Source: Adineta ricciae
Lineage: Eukaryota; Rotifera; Eurotatoria; Adinetida; Adinetidae
Length of the DNA: 64,000 nucleotides
Reading direction: 5' to 3'
Assembly (NCBI GenBank): GCA_905250025.1
Contig: CAJNOJ010000223.1
Span: 1 to 64,000, forward strand
Within the stretch, counting starts at the first letter, position 1. Each line of letters opens with the position of its first letter. This document shows positions 44,486 to 57,914 of the stretch, in pieces. The translations under genes and the position numbers were made by a program. The notes beneath the pieces were generated by a model, which saw nothing but the letters and a program-made list of their open reading frames with translations, ran no database searches and was not told where the DNA came from.

Positions 44486-46379
44486 TATGTGAAAACTGTA
44501 ATCTTGGGAAAATGTCTGTGATTGCTCCAAATAAGAATCGCACTATAATTATTAACACACAATACGCGTACGATTTAGAAATTCGTTCATCAGAATCCAA
44601 TGAAAGTATACTATGCCAATTTAAATCATACAAATTCCATGAACATGGTACATATGTGTTGCATCTTATATATAACACACCGCTCGAGACGAAATGTTCA
44701 ATCGAACAGATTGGAAAACTGAGTGCTTATGCAATACCTGCTATTCTTGGTGTTCTATTTGTGATCTTATATACTACAGTAGTTCAACTCTGGCAATACA
44801 TTGACTATCGTCGAATTTGGAATTATTTTCGCTCGACTGATACACAAGCTCAAATACTTGTTGAAGATACTACTCAAGGTAGTCTGAATACAAATCAATC
44901 TGCTGCGTCCAATACGAAATCTCGTGCTACAAAACGCCTGCGTTCTTTGGACACTTTTCGAGGATTTTCACTGATGGTAATGATTTTCGTGAACTACGGC
45001 GGTACTTTCATTCAATAGTTACAAATACATTCTATATTCGACCGTTTTTTGTTTTAGGTGGTGGTTATTGGTTTTTCGATCATTCGAGTAAGATATGAAA
45101 TATGTCAAAAAATGAAGTTTTTCGTTTTCATTTCGTAGCTTGGAACGGATTGACATTGGCTGATCTGGTTTTCCCTTGGTTTACTTGGATGATGGGCGTC
45201 TCGATTGTCCTTTCCCAACGATCACTTCGCTCGAAAAATGTTCGAAAACGGAGTATGCTCGTGAAAATCTGTCGACGAACGCTCATTCTGATACTTTTGG
45301 GTAAAATCAAGCTTATTTTATATTGCATTCATGTCCAAGACATGTGTTTTGTAGGGATGAGTGAACAACCTCATTTGATGAAATTCAGAGATATTCGTTT
45401 TTGCGGTGTTCTTCAACGATTAGCTACATGCTATTTCTTTACAGCGATACTCGTTCTTTGCCTTGATAAAGATTATAAACTAAACAGTCAAGATGAGCAT
45501 CAAGAACCATCGTTTCGTGTGGAATTCAATCGAGCTGTGTTTCAGTATTGGCTTCAATGGTTACTCGTGACATTGGTGGTGATTATTTGGGTCTTGATAA
45601 CATTTCTCCTTCAGGTGCCCGACTGTCCGACTGGATATATAGGTCCCGGTGGAAAACATGATCACGGAAAGTATTCAAATTGCACTGGAGGTGTGACTAT
45701 TTTCATGCAAAGATTTTTTGAGAAATGCGTTATTTATAGGAGCTGCAGGATATATCGATCGAGTAGTCTTAGGAAATTCTCATCTGTACGATGAGCCAAC
45801 TTGTAAAGAAATCTACTCCACCAAGCTACCTTATGACCCTGAGGGTGAATATGTCGATTTCGTTATGGAAAGATGTTTCTGACAATTTTTTCAGGTCTTT
45901 TGGGTAATTTAACTGGAATTCTTCTTTGTTATCTGGGTGTTCAAGCTGGTCATATTTTTGTTCATTCAAATCGTGTTCATCGAATTTGTTCTCAATGGTT
46001 AATATGGAGTATCATTTGCGGTTGTTTCGGTCTAGGTCTATCCTTCGGCGGCCATTCAGACAGCTGGATACCAATCAACAAAAATCTATGGTCATTAACA
46101 TTTGTCTTTACTTTAGCTAGTTTAGCTTTCGTCATTCTTTCTGTGCTTTACGTTCTTGTTGACGTTCGTCAATGGTTCACTGGCGCTCCATTTCTTTGGT
46201 TGGGCATGAATTCCATTGCTATATACATGTGTCACGGTCTATTTGGCGTCAGTGTTCCAGTACAGTTCGATGTTAGTGATACCCATGCTGCTCAACTTGC
46301 TATGCATCTCTATGGAGCATTTTTTTGGTCGTTAATTGCCGGTTTGATGTACTATAAGAAAGTTTTTATTGCTATTTGA
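44486..46379 (+). pseudogene. HGSNAT-like acetyltransferase, 5'-truncated copy B
   Basis: Exons equivalent to copy A are kept with intact GT-AG introns (45002-45057, 45088-45138, 45301-45354, 45691-45739, 45845-45894), and the spliced product keeps NYGGGGYWFFDHS with the active-site Asn and His. The duplication starts inside exon 1, so the first 56 codons including the signal peptide are lost. The frame opens instead at 44416 with an unrelated leader that has no signal sequence. The catalytic body is otherwise open. Without the leader, targeting to lysosome/ER and the luminal domain would be compromised, hence the pseudogene call; a new upstream exon cannot be excluded. Confidence 0.7.
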
Positions 46380-46470
46380 TTCAAGAAGTTTAGCACTCTC
46401 AATTCATTTTCACGTTCGTTCACAATGCAGTTTAATTATCAAATAAAAAAAATATTCCTATCAAACTATG

Positions 46471-47418
46471 TCATCCAGATGTTGCACTTGAGATAAACGA
46501 GGTATACGGTGCTACTCGAATGAAAACAACATAAGAATCACAAGTTAATAATCCCATATTCACCACCCCGGCACATGTCCATGCATTATTGATTTTCATC
46601 ATTAAAGGACTGCCACTGTCACCATAACATGCAACACTTGTAGTATTACCAGTACATATTTGATTGTCAGTTATTGATGTATAGTTGCAAAGTGATGAGG
46701 CTACCACACGTGTAGTTGTCTGTTGTAGATTGTCGGAGAAATTAGAAGCAGCTGCTGTTCGACCCCATCCGATATAAACAGGTGTATCACCGATTGTAGG
46801 TGTTGCATTATTTGACGGTAAGCAACATAAACCAATTTTTGTTCCGGCACTCAATGGAGAGGACAATTTAAGTATTGCCAAATCATTTACTTTTGTGACA
46901 TTGGAGTAATTCGGATGAATAGTGATTGTAGAAATACTCCGTATCTCTCCACTTGACTTTTCTGAAAGCTTCTGAATGCCTGCGTATGCAACGATTGAAT
47001 CACTTGTTACATCGTATACACAATGTGCTGCGGTAAGAATATGTTGATAGGTAATTAATGTACCACCACAGAGTCGACCATTGGTCATGTTGAGTGCAAC
47101 CATCCATGGCCAACTGTTTGATGCCGCAGTGTTTCCGTTCACAATACGAGAGGATATCGTAGGCTGAACAGACGGACAACCACACGTAGCTTTAGCACTG
47201 CATGTGGACTGAATCGAACTTGAACTTGAACTTGAGGTTTGTAAACCTAATCCAAGTCCTACTCCAAGTCCAATGCCGAGAATGATCAATACGGAACCAA
47301 CCACAATGTTAATTCCTGCACAAATGATAAGCAACGTTCGTTTTGTACTTGTAGGAGCAGCTGCTGGAGGCTTAATTCCATAACTTGGTGCACGATAACG
47401 CATTTTTGTGTACTGCAA
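46471..47418 (-). CDS. Membrane-anchored trypsin-fold serine protease (copy B)
   Basis: A 315-aa frame nearly identical to copy A at 18670-19617, with about fifteen substitutions by eye. The membrane anchor, the SSRIVNG activation site, LTAAHC, NDLAIL and CYGDSGSPL are all preserved, so the copy should be functional. Most substitutions lie in the anchor and linker (for example AGINIVVGSVLIILG). Confidence 0.85.
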   Translation of the reverse strand: MQYTKMRYRAPSYGIKPPAAAPTSTKRTLLIICAGINIVVGSVLIILGIGLGVGLGLGLQTSSSSSSSIQSTCSAKATCGCPSVQPTISSRIVNGNTAASNSWPWMVALNMTNGRLCGGTLITYQHILTAAHCVYDVTSDSIVAYAGIQKLSEKSSGEIRSISTITIHPNYSNVTKVNDLAILKLSSPLSAGTKIGLCCLPSNNATPTIGDTPVYIGWGRTAAASNFSDNLQQTTTRVVASSLCNYTSITDNQICTGNTTSVACYGDSGSPLMMKINNAWTCAGVVNMGLLTCDSYVVFIRVAPYTSFISSATSG

Positions 47419-47810
47419 ATGAAATGTACATTGAGCTTATCATATACATGTATATATACCGACGTAGTTTCGTCAGTGTTTATTGTATGCCTCTATTGGA
47501 AATAGGAAAAACTCAAAAACATGACACTTACTACTTTTCTTGATTCATGCTTGTTTTGCTCGTGATATAATCGTTTCGATATGTAGTCGTTATAAAGTGA
47601 CTAATAGCATTTCCTTCCTTCGGAACTGAGAAGTAATGTCCAAGGATGAATGCAGATAATTATCGAGTACAATGTGTCATCTCATTAGAGACTCAAGTTT
47701 CTAACTATTACTTGCAAAAGTCAGCGCTCGGAAGATGGCGATAACATTTAAAAAATCACACGCATCGAGGCAGCCACTCATCACCGGAAATATTACCTGT
47801 AGTGCATGCC

Positions 47811-47986
47811 CAGGTCAACAAATCCGATCAGATTCTGGGAAACGGAATTGCATTGGAATCCGACTAGAAAAATTCGGTCGGTTATTGCAAATTTTATAAG
47901 CGATCTTTTTAGCTATATTGTATGATAACCCTTAGAAAATCCGGAAAATCTATGTTTCGGATCCGAGTACGGGATTGATCGACCTG
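47811..47986. mobile_element. Short inverted-repeat element at the cluster deletion
   Basis: A 176-bp segment found only in copy B. It starts CAGGTCAACAAATCC (47811-47825) and ends with an imperfect inverted copy (47972-47986; reverse complement CAGGTCGATCAATCC). No frame. It replaces the part of copy A from about 20010 to 20500 (the methyltransferase first exon). No clear target duplication, which may have been lost in the deletion. Confidence 0.45.
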
Positions 47987-47989
47987 AGT

Positions 47990-48170
47990 GTTGATCTCAG
48001 TCAAGGAATGATTGATATCGCGCGTACGAAAGAAGCAGACAAATCATTTCGCATTACTTATCAAGTGGCAGATGCACAGAATCTTCCTTCTCCAGCTGAG
48101 AAATATGATACTGTCAATGCATTATATATATATTCCGGCAGAAGCAGTACGGCTCGTTCAAATTTAAACT
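47990..48170 (+). pseudogene. Methyltransferase-P450 deletion scar
   Basis: 47990-48124 matches the methyltransferase of copy A from 20501 (DLSQGMIDIAR, then YQVADAQNLPSPAEKYD). It then switches within an AT-rich stretch to the last codons of the P450 (equivalent to about 24832; SGRSSTARSN in the shifted frame). About 4.2 kb of copy A, comprising the rest of the methyltransferase, the small DUF protein, the CDPS and nearly all of the P450, is missing. This shows that the duplicated ancestor carried the cluster and that copy B lost it. Confidence 0.85.
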
Positions 48171-48487
48171 AATTATATAAATCACGATCTATCTTTTCTA
48201 TTTTCATTTTTTTAAATACAAAATGACATTTTTAACAAAGTCAACATATCTATTTATTCCGATATACAGGACACGAGAAAGCTTGTAGGATGTATCAAAA
48301 GTTTGATTGACATAGACGATGTCAATATTGAGGGTGAGGGTGTAAAGAGGAGCATCCACACTTATCATATTGTATTAGTGTAAAATTGAATTAACTATCA
48401 TTTTAAGAGAAAAGATACGATGAAGTTTTCGATTGCAAACACCATCATATATTTATTAGTTTTTTTTTCGATGAATTTTGATCACAA

Positions 48488-49462
48488 CTAATAATGTTTA
48501 TTCACTCTGATTTGACCGAAAACAGGAATACATGTCTTACAAATTTCTTCAACATGACGATAATCTGTTCCACAACATCCACCAAATATGTTCAAATTCT
48601 TTAGTTTAGATAATAGAGCTAGATTATCTATCCCGAATTCTAGCGGATTGCCATCATCAAGTTCTGTACTTTCGTCGAGTTCAGCGTGACTCTTTTTAGA
48701 AGCATTGCCTTGAACACCATGTATCCTTTTGCTCCAATCTTCGTTGGAATGAAAAATATGTACAAAATGACTTGGATGTGCGCAATTTATTACATAATAG
48801 AGCGGTGTCTTATCAGTAGCTGCATCGACAAGCTCAATTGCTTCCTGTAACGTTTGTCCTGTTGCTAATTTTCCATCTTCTTCAATTGTAAATGAAATGA
48901 CAATGGGCATTCCAACTTGCTTTGCAGCACGTACCATTCCAATAGCTTCTTCCGGATAATTCATTGTCGTTCCCGTAATCATATCCGCCTTTGTTTTACT
49001 TAAAATTTCGATTTGTCTTGCATGATAGGCTTGTGCTTGTTCCGGCGACATGAGCACGCCAGGTTTGTAACCATCTGCACGTGGACCAATAGATGCATTG
49101 AAAACGATTGGATATTTTTCTGTTTCATATTTCTTCCGAATATCATCCAGTATCTCTATCGACTTCTGATTGATATAAACTAGATCGTCTTCTGAATAAC
49201 CAAGTTTGCTCAACCAATCAGGACTAGCACGCCATGTTACATTTTCCAAAATAAGTCCAATATTATATTGTCGAGCAATATCAGCATACTTACTCAGATA
49301 ATTTCTTAGCCAATCACATCCAGATTCATCTTGCAAGATAATAAATGCGGCAAAACATGGTAGTTCACGTTTTTCATGAAAAATCAAACTGGTTTCTAAA
49401 CCACCATTTGTAATAAAGAAATCACCTGACAATTGCGGCAATTGATATCTATACTTAGCCAT
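48488..49462 (-). CDS. Homocysteine S-methyltransferase (copy B)
   Basis: A 324-aa frame colinear with copy A (25179-26153). The zinc ligands are present in YYVINCAHPS and in the canonical GGCCGTDYRHVEEIC. It therefore retains the consensus motif where copy A has DGCCG, and looks fully functional. Confidence 0.87.
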   Translation of the reverse strand: MAKYRYQLPQLSGDFFITNGGLETSLIFHEKRELPCFAAFIILQDESGCDWLRNYLSKYADIARQYNIGLILENVTWRASPDWLSKLGYSEDDLVYINQKSIEILDDIRKKYETEKYPIVFNASIGPRADGYKPGVLMSPEQAQAYHARQIEILSKTKADMITGTTMNYPEEAIGMVRAAKQVGMPIVISFTIEEDGKLATGQTLQEAIELVDAATDKTPLYYVINCAHPSHFVHIFHSNEDWSKRIHGVQGNASKKSHAELDESTELDDGNPLEFGIDNLALLSKLKNLNIFGGCCGTDYRHVEEICKTCIPVFGQIRVNKHY

Positions 49463-50970
49463 GACTATCCGATGTTTTATAATTAATTAGAAATCTGAAA
49501 TCATTATTCAAAGTCAAACTTTAGAAACACGTGCATAACCCAGAACTATTGAATAGTGACAAAAAAAATAAAGTTCCTATTCTGGTTACCTTTGCATCTT
49601 GCTTCTAAAGAAATTTCTATCAGCTATGGTCTACGTTCTTTATCTTTCTCCTTTTCTCGCGTACTTATATCTGATTAGTGACTTTCAAAAGAAACAGCGC
49701 GCATCACTTACAGTTGTTTGATCTTTGTACTTGATACATAGATGTACCCACAAGTAGTGACGACGGCATTTTATTATACAGCATGATAGAGCGAAAAAAA
49801 ACGATTTTCTTATTCTGTCATGTGATTCTACTTCACGTGTCATTGTGATGAGAAACTTTTAACAAGGCTAGTTTACCTAACATGTATCACAGTGACAGGA
49901 TTAAAAATTGTTTTGAATAGATATTATTTTCTCCATTGTTTCCTCTCGTTCACGCTAAGACTTCATATCAACATATCTGAACATTGAAAATATCCCAATA
50001 ATCGTTTTGATCATATACACACAACTCCATACTTTAAATCCCTTTATCGAACATTTTGTTTCATACTCTTCATCGTTGAGAGCCATGCATATTAAGCTTG
50101 AATATCGATTTCAATTGAATTCAAGTTTGACACTGAGATAGACTGGGATGAAAAATTCAAGTCCTGCCTTGTTCGATGGAACAAAACGAGTTTTCTATTC
50201 CATCCCTTGAGGCGATTTTTTCCGTTGCGATCATTTCATTTAGAGCCTTGAGAGTGATTTTTTACTCATCACATATAAACATCTACGTGTTGTTCATCGC
50301 GATTTTGATGTAGTTGTTGATTATAATTAGAAAGTTTTTTCCAACTAAAATTTAAACATGGTTTAACCAATGATATCAATCGAAAGGTAGTTGGCTTAGT
50401 ATGATCTACAATTCTTCGATTGAACATTATCTTTTCAGTTCTCTCGGTAAATTGCTGCAAAAACTATTTCTCGGAATTGAAAAGTTTTCTCCACGAACAA
50501 TGCCACAAGGCATTTGTGGAAGCATTTCTTAATAATCGAAATTATTCTCCTGCAGAGATTCATTATTACGCAGATACATCCGTTCAAGACGATATTTATC
50601 CAGTTGTATCGATCGGAAAGAAGCCTATTTAGCGTTCTTGATAAATTAAATGTTAAATTTCACATCTTCTGTTTACCTTTTAGTTTTTTTTTCAAGATGA
50701 AAAGAAAAGAAACTCGTCGATGTGAATTTTGCTTTACATTTGCGAGTGTTTTACATAGTTTGAATGCATTCACGTCCTAATTGCATCTTTCTTAAAAACT
50801 AATTGTAAGAGGAAGAAATGCGTCGTCTCGTTATTTTTTTCTTTTTTTGCAGAAATAGAAGAGAAAAATATTCTACGTTCCATAGAAACAGGCAATGCTT
50901 TGTCTTGCATGGTTCGATTCATTCATTCTTCATAACAGTCGAGTATTTTGAAGGAAATTCTTAAAATAAA
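49463..50970. other. Intergenic with the coding-like fragment of copy A
   Basis: The remnant at 50402-50632 reads ELKSFLHEQCHKAFVEAFLN and DTSVQDDIYPVVSIGKKPI; relative to copy A it has a frame shift near the start and no internal stop. A few small insertions relative to copy A lie at about 49930-49960, 50100-50130 and 50700-50810. Nothing else recognised. Confidence 0.4.
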
Positions 50971-53291
50971 ATGATTATTTCTCAACATTCATCTCAATCT
51001 AGAAAATCATTATCAATCTTTGCCGTTTTAACTCTATTGCAAATATTGGTCGGTGTTCTGTACAAAATATCTCCACAAATCAAGCAAAGTAGTCAATCAC
51101 TTGCAGCGATAGTGTTTTATGCTGAAGTTTTGAAATTGTTCATCAGTACTGTCATTATTTACATAACTACCGATGGTCAAATTTCAGGTGAGGCATTCGG
51201 CGTTCATCGTTGGGTTTTCTTTCGAAAAATCTCGGCGATTTCAACGAAATTTTGCGAACAAGTCACATGGAGATTTCTACTGTACTCCGCAGGAGTAGCG
51301 TTTCTTTATTGCTATAATAATTTTCTATTGATTTCTTCAAGCAAATCAATGGATTCTACTATCTCGACTCTGGTTATCAGCTTTTCAATTCCGTTCACCT
51401 TATTGATCTTATCGGGATTGTGTGATCGATTTATACATCATTTCGATTGGATTGCGTTGTCTCTCCAACTAATTGGTTTAGGAATTTCTCAATATAATGC
51501 ATGCCAACAAAGTTCTTCTGAATTAGATTATATTATATTGATTAGTATGGCAATATTAACGGCGGTTTCTTGTGTTGGGAATGAGTATTGTGTTAAGTAT
51601 TTAGACATCGATTTACAAGTGCAAAATTTAGTTTTGTATTCATTGAATATCGTGTTTCACTTTATTTCGTTTTATAAATCATTGATAGTATTGAATTATT
51701 CATGGTGGATGATAGCAATGGGTGTATGTTATTCATTGATTGGTCTGATTGTCTCAGCTGTTTACAAATACAGTGACATATTCATGCAACTTTGGTCATT
51801 TTCATGTGCAACAGTAGTGTTAATTCTGTTCAATTCATTGCTTTTCGGAAGTGTGGTTGATGCACATATATATGCGGGTGTTCTGATCGTACTTCTGGGA
51901 TTTTATCTATACATTCTCCGAAAGGATGACTTTGCTGCTGTGCCGATCGAGAGAACAGTGACGAATGACGAACGAGCAAATCGTTCGACTTCAATGAAGA
52001 TAATTTTATTGATTTTATTCACATTCGTTGGATATTTTACTCTTCTATCTACACGAACAACTATTCGACCCATCCCACTGAGAAACTCAAATACAACAGA
52101 ATCCTTACATACAACTACTGTTATCACAAAACAACAAGTGACCAGTATGTTGATCATATTTCAATTCTCTAAACTTCTTTTTTTCTCATTTTACATTCAG
52201 ACAGTTTTTTTCAAATTACCAGAATTGATCCTATCCGACTTAATCAGCCTCTTAAAATACATGGTATCTTCAATGTTAAGGGTTCCGAGCTTCAACTTAC
52301 TGTAAACACAATCAAGTGCTCTTTATATTATTTCTCAAACAATGAAACTATTTGCAATGCACCTGATTTACTCGATAAATTGCCACGAAATACCACAGTC
52401 GAAATTACAATCAAAGCACAATATGGAAGTTCGTCAACTGAGCAGACGATCACCGTCGCTCGGTGGATGACACATTGGGAACGCGAACATATTTTACTTC
52501 TGATATGCTTCGGACAAGCGCGATACGAACGAACAGCATTTTTGAGTATGTTTGAAGATTTATTTCCAAAAGTTATTTACGCTGGACCAACTGCGGGTGA
52601 AAATATCGTCCTTTGTCCCGAATTGCCCTGGCGAAATCATGTGTGCATGTCCAGAGTTATTGAACAACATCCGAATTATAATGGTTATTTGTACCAAACC
52701 TTTGACACTGCGGTTATTCTCTACAATCTTTTCCATTTTGATCTGTTAACAATCTGGAGAGCAAAAGATTATTGGTCACGTGATCCACCATTTGGTTCTC
52801 CAGTGCATGAAGGAAGTGCAGCAGGGTGGATGTGGAATGTTCATCCAGTATTAGCCGACACGAAAAAAGCATTCGCAATAATCAATAGCGAAAGTCAAAA
52901 GAATACATCAGATGGTCAACGATATCGGAGATATATGAAAAATTTAGTAACTAATGCCGGTGCGGCTGATATGCGACTTGGTTCATTCAGTGATCTTTAT
53001 TATATACCGAAACACCTGACGAATGATTGGTTGTTTCTAGCTGGACAAGGGGGTGTGTTTGATAAGTGTAACGTTATACACGAGATCGTATCTCCAACGA
53101 TTTCATGGATGATTACTGATAAAATCACAACGAAATATCAAACATTCGAAGGTTCATATTCAACTGATGCAAGTATTCAAGAATATCTTCGAAATCCTCA
53201 TCATCATTATTTTCATCGAGTCAATTTAGCAAACAAAAACGAACGAGATTTCGTTAAAATGATCAAAGAAAAGTCACATGTATATGTATAG
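50971..53291 (+). CDS. Nucleotide-sugar transporter fused to a putative glycosyltransferase domain (copy B)
   Basis: Exons 50971-52144 and 52201-53291 (56-bp GT-AG intron) give 754 aa, the same length as copy A although many substitutions separate them. The transporter core and the luminal domain with HVCMSRVIEQHPNYNGYLYQ are both open. Preservation of both halves at equal length in both copies argues that the fusion is real and under selection. The start at 50971 has an in-frame stop upstream of it, and this settles the start in copy A. Confidence 0.77.
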
Positions 53292-53324
53292 GAAGAGGTA
53301 TTCTTTTCAATAAAAATAAAAGTA

Positions 53325-56300
53325 TTAACAAGTTTGAACGTAAATGCTTAAGCTATCAGTGCCTTGATTTGCTACAGCAAAGTCGACTTTTCCATCCTGA
53401 CTGAAATCACCGGTTACAACCGCAAATGGATGCGAGCCATACGGCATCGAATATGGCATCATATTATCGAATGTTCCATCGCCCCGACCAAGAAATACTC
53501 CAAATTTATTATTATCATAGCTGACAATAATGATATCAAGATTTGCATCATGATTAAAGTAATCAACAGCTAACGAAGAGGGAGTTGATGATGAACCAGT
53601 TGAATACGTTGTCTGATTCGAAGGGAACGAACCATTTCCGTCGCCCAAAAATATACCAATCGTATTCGAGAGAGAATTGACAGTAGCTAGATCTAAGTGT
53701 CCATCATGATTGAAGTCACCAGTCGCAATAGCGTTTGGAGATGACGATGGACCAGTCGAATAGGTTGTTTGATTTGCAAACGAGTAATTACCATAACCAA
53801 GAAACACACCAATATGATTATAATCTGCGTTAGCAATGATTATATCCTTGTAGTTATCATGATTAAAATCCTCAATAACGAATGATGGTGACTGTGAAGT
53901 ATTCCCAATTGATAGTGCTGTTTCTCTAATGAAAATAAGATCGGAATGGCCAAACCAAACAGTGACGGTGCTACCACCTGAGTTCGCCACCACAATGTCA
54001 AGTTTGGCATCGTTGTTTAAATCACTAGCAGCGATAGATATTGGAGCAGAACCTGTTTGTTGTGTAAGTTGAGGGATAAATTCTCCATCACCATATCCTA
54101 AGAGAATACTGAGAGAATTGCTGCCAAGATTCACGACAACTATATCTGGATATCCGTCATTATTAAAATCACCAATAACGACAGATTGTGGAAGAATACC
54201 CGCTGAATATCGCATTACATTTCGGAATGATGCATTTCCGTTTCCTAGCAAAACTGACACTGAACGATAGCCTAGAGTAGCTGCAACAATGTCGAGTCGA
54301 CCATCATTATTTAGATCTCCTACTGCTAATGAAACTGGGCCCACATCTACCAAATACGTAACTTGCGGCATGAATGATCCATTTCCATAACCCAGAAAGA
54401 TTCCCACGTTGTTGACAGCATAGTTAGCAACAGCAATATCCGATCGAGTATCGTTGTTGAAATCAGTTATAAGTATGTCGGACGGGTAGGAAAAATTTAA
54501 ATAAATAATTTGAGATGTAAATGAGCCGTCACCATTGCCTCGTAGCACAACGAGTAATTTACTATCTGATCCAATAACTATGTCGAGGTTTGTATCATTG
54601 TCCAAGTTGCCCACTGCTGCAGTTCTTGAAGTGTAGCCAATTGTAATGGCTTTCGAGTCTTCAAAGGATCCATTACCTAATCCTAGATATAGAATAATGT
54701 CGTTAGTACCGCCACTGGTAACAACTAGGTCCAGTCGATCGTCGTTATTAAAGTCGCCAACAACGACAGACATTGCAAGGCTTTTAACCGAATAGGTTGA
54801 TGAATACCGAAAGCTACCGTTTCCCGTTCCTAAGAAGACACTGAGGGTGTCAGAATCATAATTAACAACTATCATATCAGCATAAGAATCGTAATTTATG
54901 TCTTCTAGAACTACACATCGTGGACTTAAGTCGACTGCATACGTCTGTGGATTCGTGAACGATCCAGAATTGAATATAGTTAATATATCAATAACACCAC
55001 TGTAAGCATATCCAGCAACAATTTCCGATTGTTCATCATTGTTAAAATCTCCAGAGGAAATAACGACCGGAGGAGATTCAGAAGGAAACTGGTAGGTATT
55101 TTGAAGGCTGAAAGATCCTCGATCATCTCCAAGTAACATTCCAACTTGTTGAAAGCCAGAAAGGGCTACTGCAATATCTAATTGAGAATCATTATTGAAA
55201 TAACCAGTAGTGATTGATATCGGCGCAGAATTCAATCCCATTGTAATCGTAAGTCGATTGCGAAAAGTTGTATTATTAGATCCAAACAGAATTCCAATAT
55301 CATCAGTACCATAGTTCGCAACAATCATGTCTAATCGGCTATCATTATTCAGATCACGAGTAATCATCGATTGTAGTTTAGAACCACTACCAGATGCGTA
55401 TTTCAAATCATTAACAAGATCACCTGTATTTGATTGAACTAATATAGCTATATAAACACTATAAGAGTCTGTTACAACCATGTCCAATCGTTTATCATTG
55501 TTTAGATCTGCAACTGCTACACTATACGATCGTGAACTGGTGTAATATGACACTGCCGTATCGAACGAGCAATTACCGTGCCCATATAAAATGTATACAT
55601 TCAGCACATTAGCGCAACTGACAATAAGATCCAACCGTGTGTCGTTATTAATGTCATCGATAACTACCCATGCTGGAAAAGTACCCACTCCATATGTAAT
55701 CTGCGTTGCAAAGGTACCGTTCGTACTTCCTAACAGAACGCTCACAGTACTGCTTACAGAGTTGGCCACAACAATATCCACTCGGCCATCATTGTTCAAA
55801 TCTGCGGCTGTTACAAAGTAGGGATTCGTGCCTGTTCGGTATACTGTTGCGTTTCCAAAACTTCCATTATTATAGCCGAAAAGAATGGTCACACTTCTGT
55901 TATTCAAATTGGCAAGTACTAAATCAGCTTGATTATCATTATTAAAATCGTTAATAGCTACACAAATCGGTTTGCTACCACTTGAATATCTCGTTTCATT
56001 TGTAAATCTACCGTTGCCATCTCCTAAGAAAACACTGACACTGTTATTGCCAAAATTGGCAACAACAATATCCAATCGATCGTCATTATTAAAATCACCA
56101 AGGGCTACAAATGCTGGTTTAGAGCCAGTTGAATAGTACAATGGAGTTCCTAGGGTGCCATCGCCATTGCCAAGATAGATACAGATATCATCGCTATCAT
56201 AATTAGCAACAACCACGTCTATGTTTGTATCGTTATTGACATCACCTAAGGCTAACGAATATGGATTGCTACTCGTTGAATAAAATGTTGAACTTTGGAA

Positions 56301-57914
56301 TGATCCATTGCCGTATCCAAGGGAAATCATCATCATATTACTTGCACGAGAGAGAACTATCATATCTAGTATGCCATCACGATTGAAATCATTGACAGCT
56401 ACAGTCGAGGACTGGTATTTAACGGTTTGTTTTGCGTATGATGGAAAACCTGCGAAATATCCTTTGAGAAGTTCAATTCTTCCAGTGTCATTACTAACGA
56501 CGATTGAATCCAACCGATTATCTTTATTATAATCACATAAGACAAACGAGATGGATGAAGTAGATCCAGTTGTATCCATTATAACATTGGAAAAACTGCC
56601 ATCGCCCAAACCCAGAAGTAAAGCAGTGTTGTTCAGTCCGATATTAACAGTAAATATATCCAATCGATCATCTCCATTGAGATCTCCGACGCCGATCGAG
56701 TATGGCGAAGAAGAATCGATCGAATACAATGTTCGCTCCAAAAAGTTTCCACGTCCATCATTTAAAAGTACATAGATCATATTCGTACCATAGTTACTAA
56801 CAGCAATATCAACGAATCCGTCCGAATTGAAATCTGCAACAACAACTGACGATGGTTGAGAATCGACACCAGTTGAAATGATAAGTGATTGTTGAATCGT
56901 ATTACTACTATTAAAAAACACTAAATGTATATCGTTCGTTCCAAAATTTGCAATAACAATATCTAAGCGATTATCATTATTTAGATCTCCTGTAGTCAAT
57001 GCATATGGAAACGAATCATATCCAGTTGAATAAGTAAATAGATTGACAAAATTTCCCTTTCTATCACCATAGAATATACTAATACTGTTCGTTCCATGAT
57101 TAATAACAATAATATCAACAAATGTGTCATTATTGAAATCAACTAGATGAAGTGATAGTGGTCGTGAGATTCCTGTTGATATTTCGATTTGTTCTCGAAA
57201 CGATCCATTACCGAATCCATAGAATATTCCGATGCTATGAGTATTATAATTTGTAACTGCAATGTCTAAATACGAATCGTTATTGAGATCATCGACCACA
57301 GCCATTGTTGGACTGGAATTGATACCAGTTGAATACTCGTATTCTTTGACAAAAGTTCCCTTCGCATTTCCAAAATAAACTCCAATTCGACTAACAATCG
57401 AATTGACAATGACCATATCGATCCAAGTATCCAGATTAAAGTCACCGATGGCAACAGATACTGGCCCATAATTATATTCGATGGGATTTGTTCTCGTTCG
57501 CACGAAATTCAATCCGCATGTTGATACTAAAACAGAATGTCATTTCGAATTCCAATACGTGAATAATCTACCTTTTGGTTTTGGTGCAGTTAAACAAACG
57601 ATGATAATTCCAATAGCCGTCATGATGCATAAGATCATAGAAAATAGAAAAGTACGAACAGTTTCCCTCCGTGTTGCATAAACAAAACGTTTTCTGAAAC
57701 ACAAAATACTTATGAAATCTTAGGTAAAACAAACGGAAATGTACAATTCTTGCAGAAATTTCAGGATTGTTAATCGATTATCTTGCTTCGTTTTATACAG
57801 AACCTTTGCCAATGGTGCACTAGAAGATAACTTTGAATTGTCATCCATTAGAATGTCAGCAGCAGTCCTATGTTCATTCAAACCAATGTGTCGATCAAAA
57901 GTATCTAATACCAT
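53325..57914 (-). CDS. Giant FG-GAP/VCBS-repeat membrane protein (copy B)
   Basis: Exons 57914-57745, 57693-57572 and 57526-53325, with introns of 51 and 45 bp, give 1497 aa in one frame. The N-terminus (MVLDTFDRHIGLNEH) is a cytosolic stretch of about 75 residues. A single span (MILCIMTAIGIIIVCL) follows, then PKPKVSTCGLNFVR and 28 FG-GAP-type repeats as in copy A. The presence of the ATG at 57914 makes this the better guide to the full protein. Type II topology places the whole repeat array outside the cell. Confidence 0.84.
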
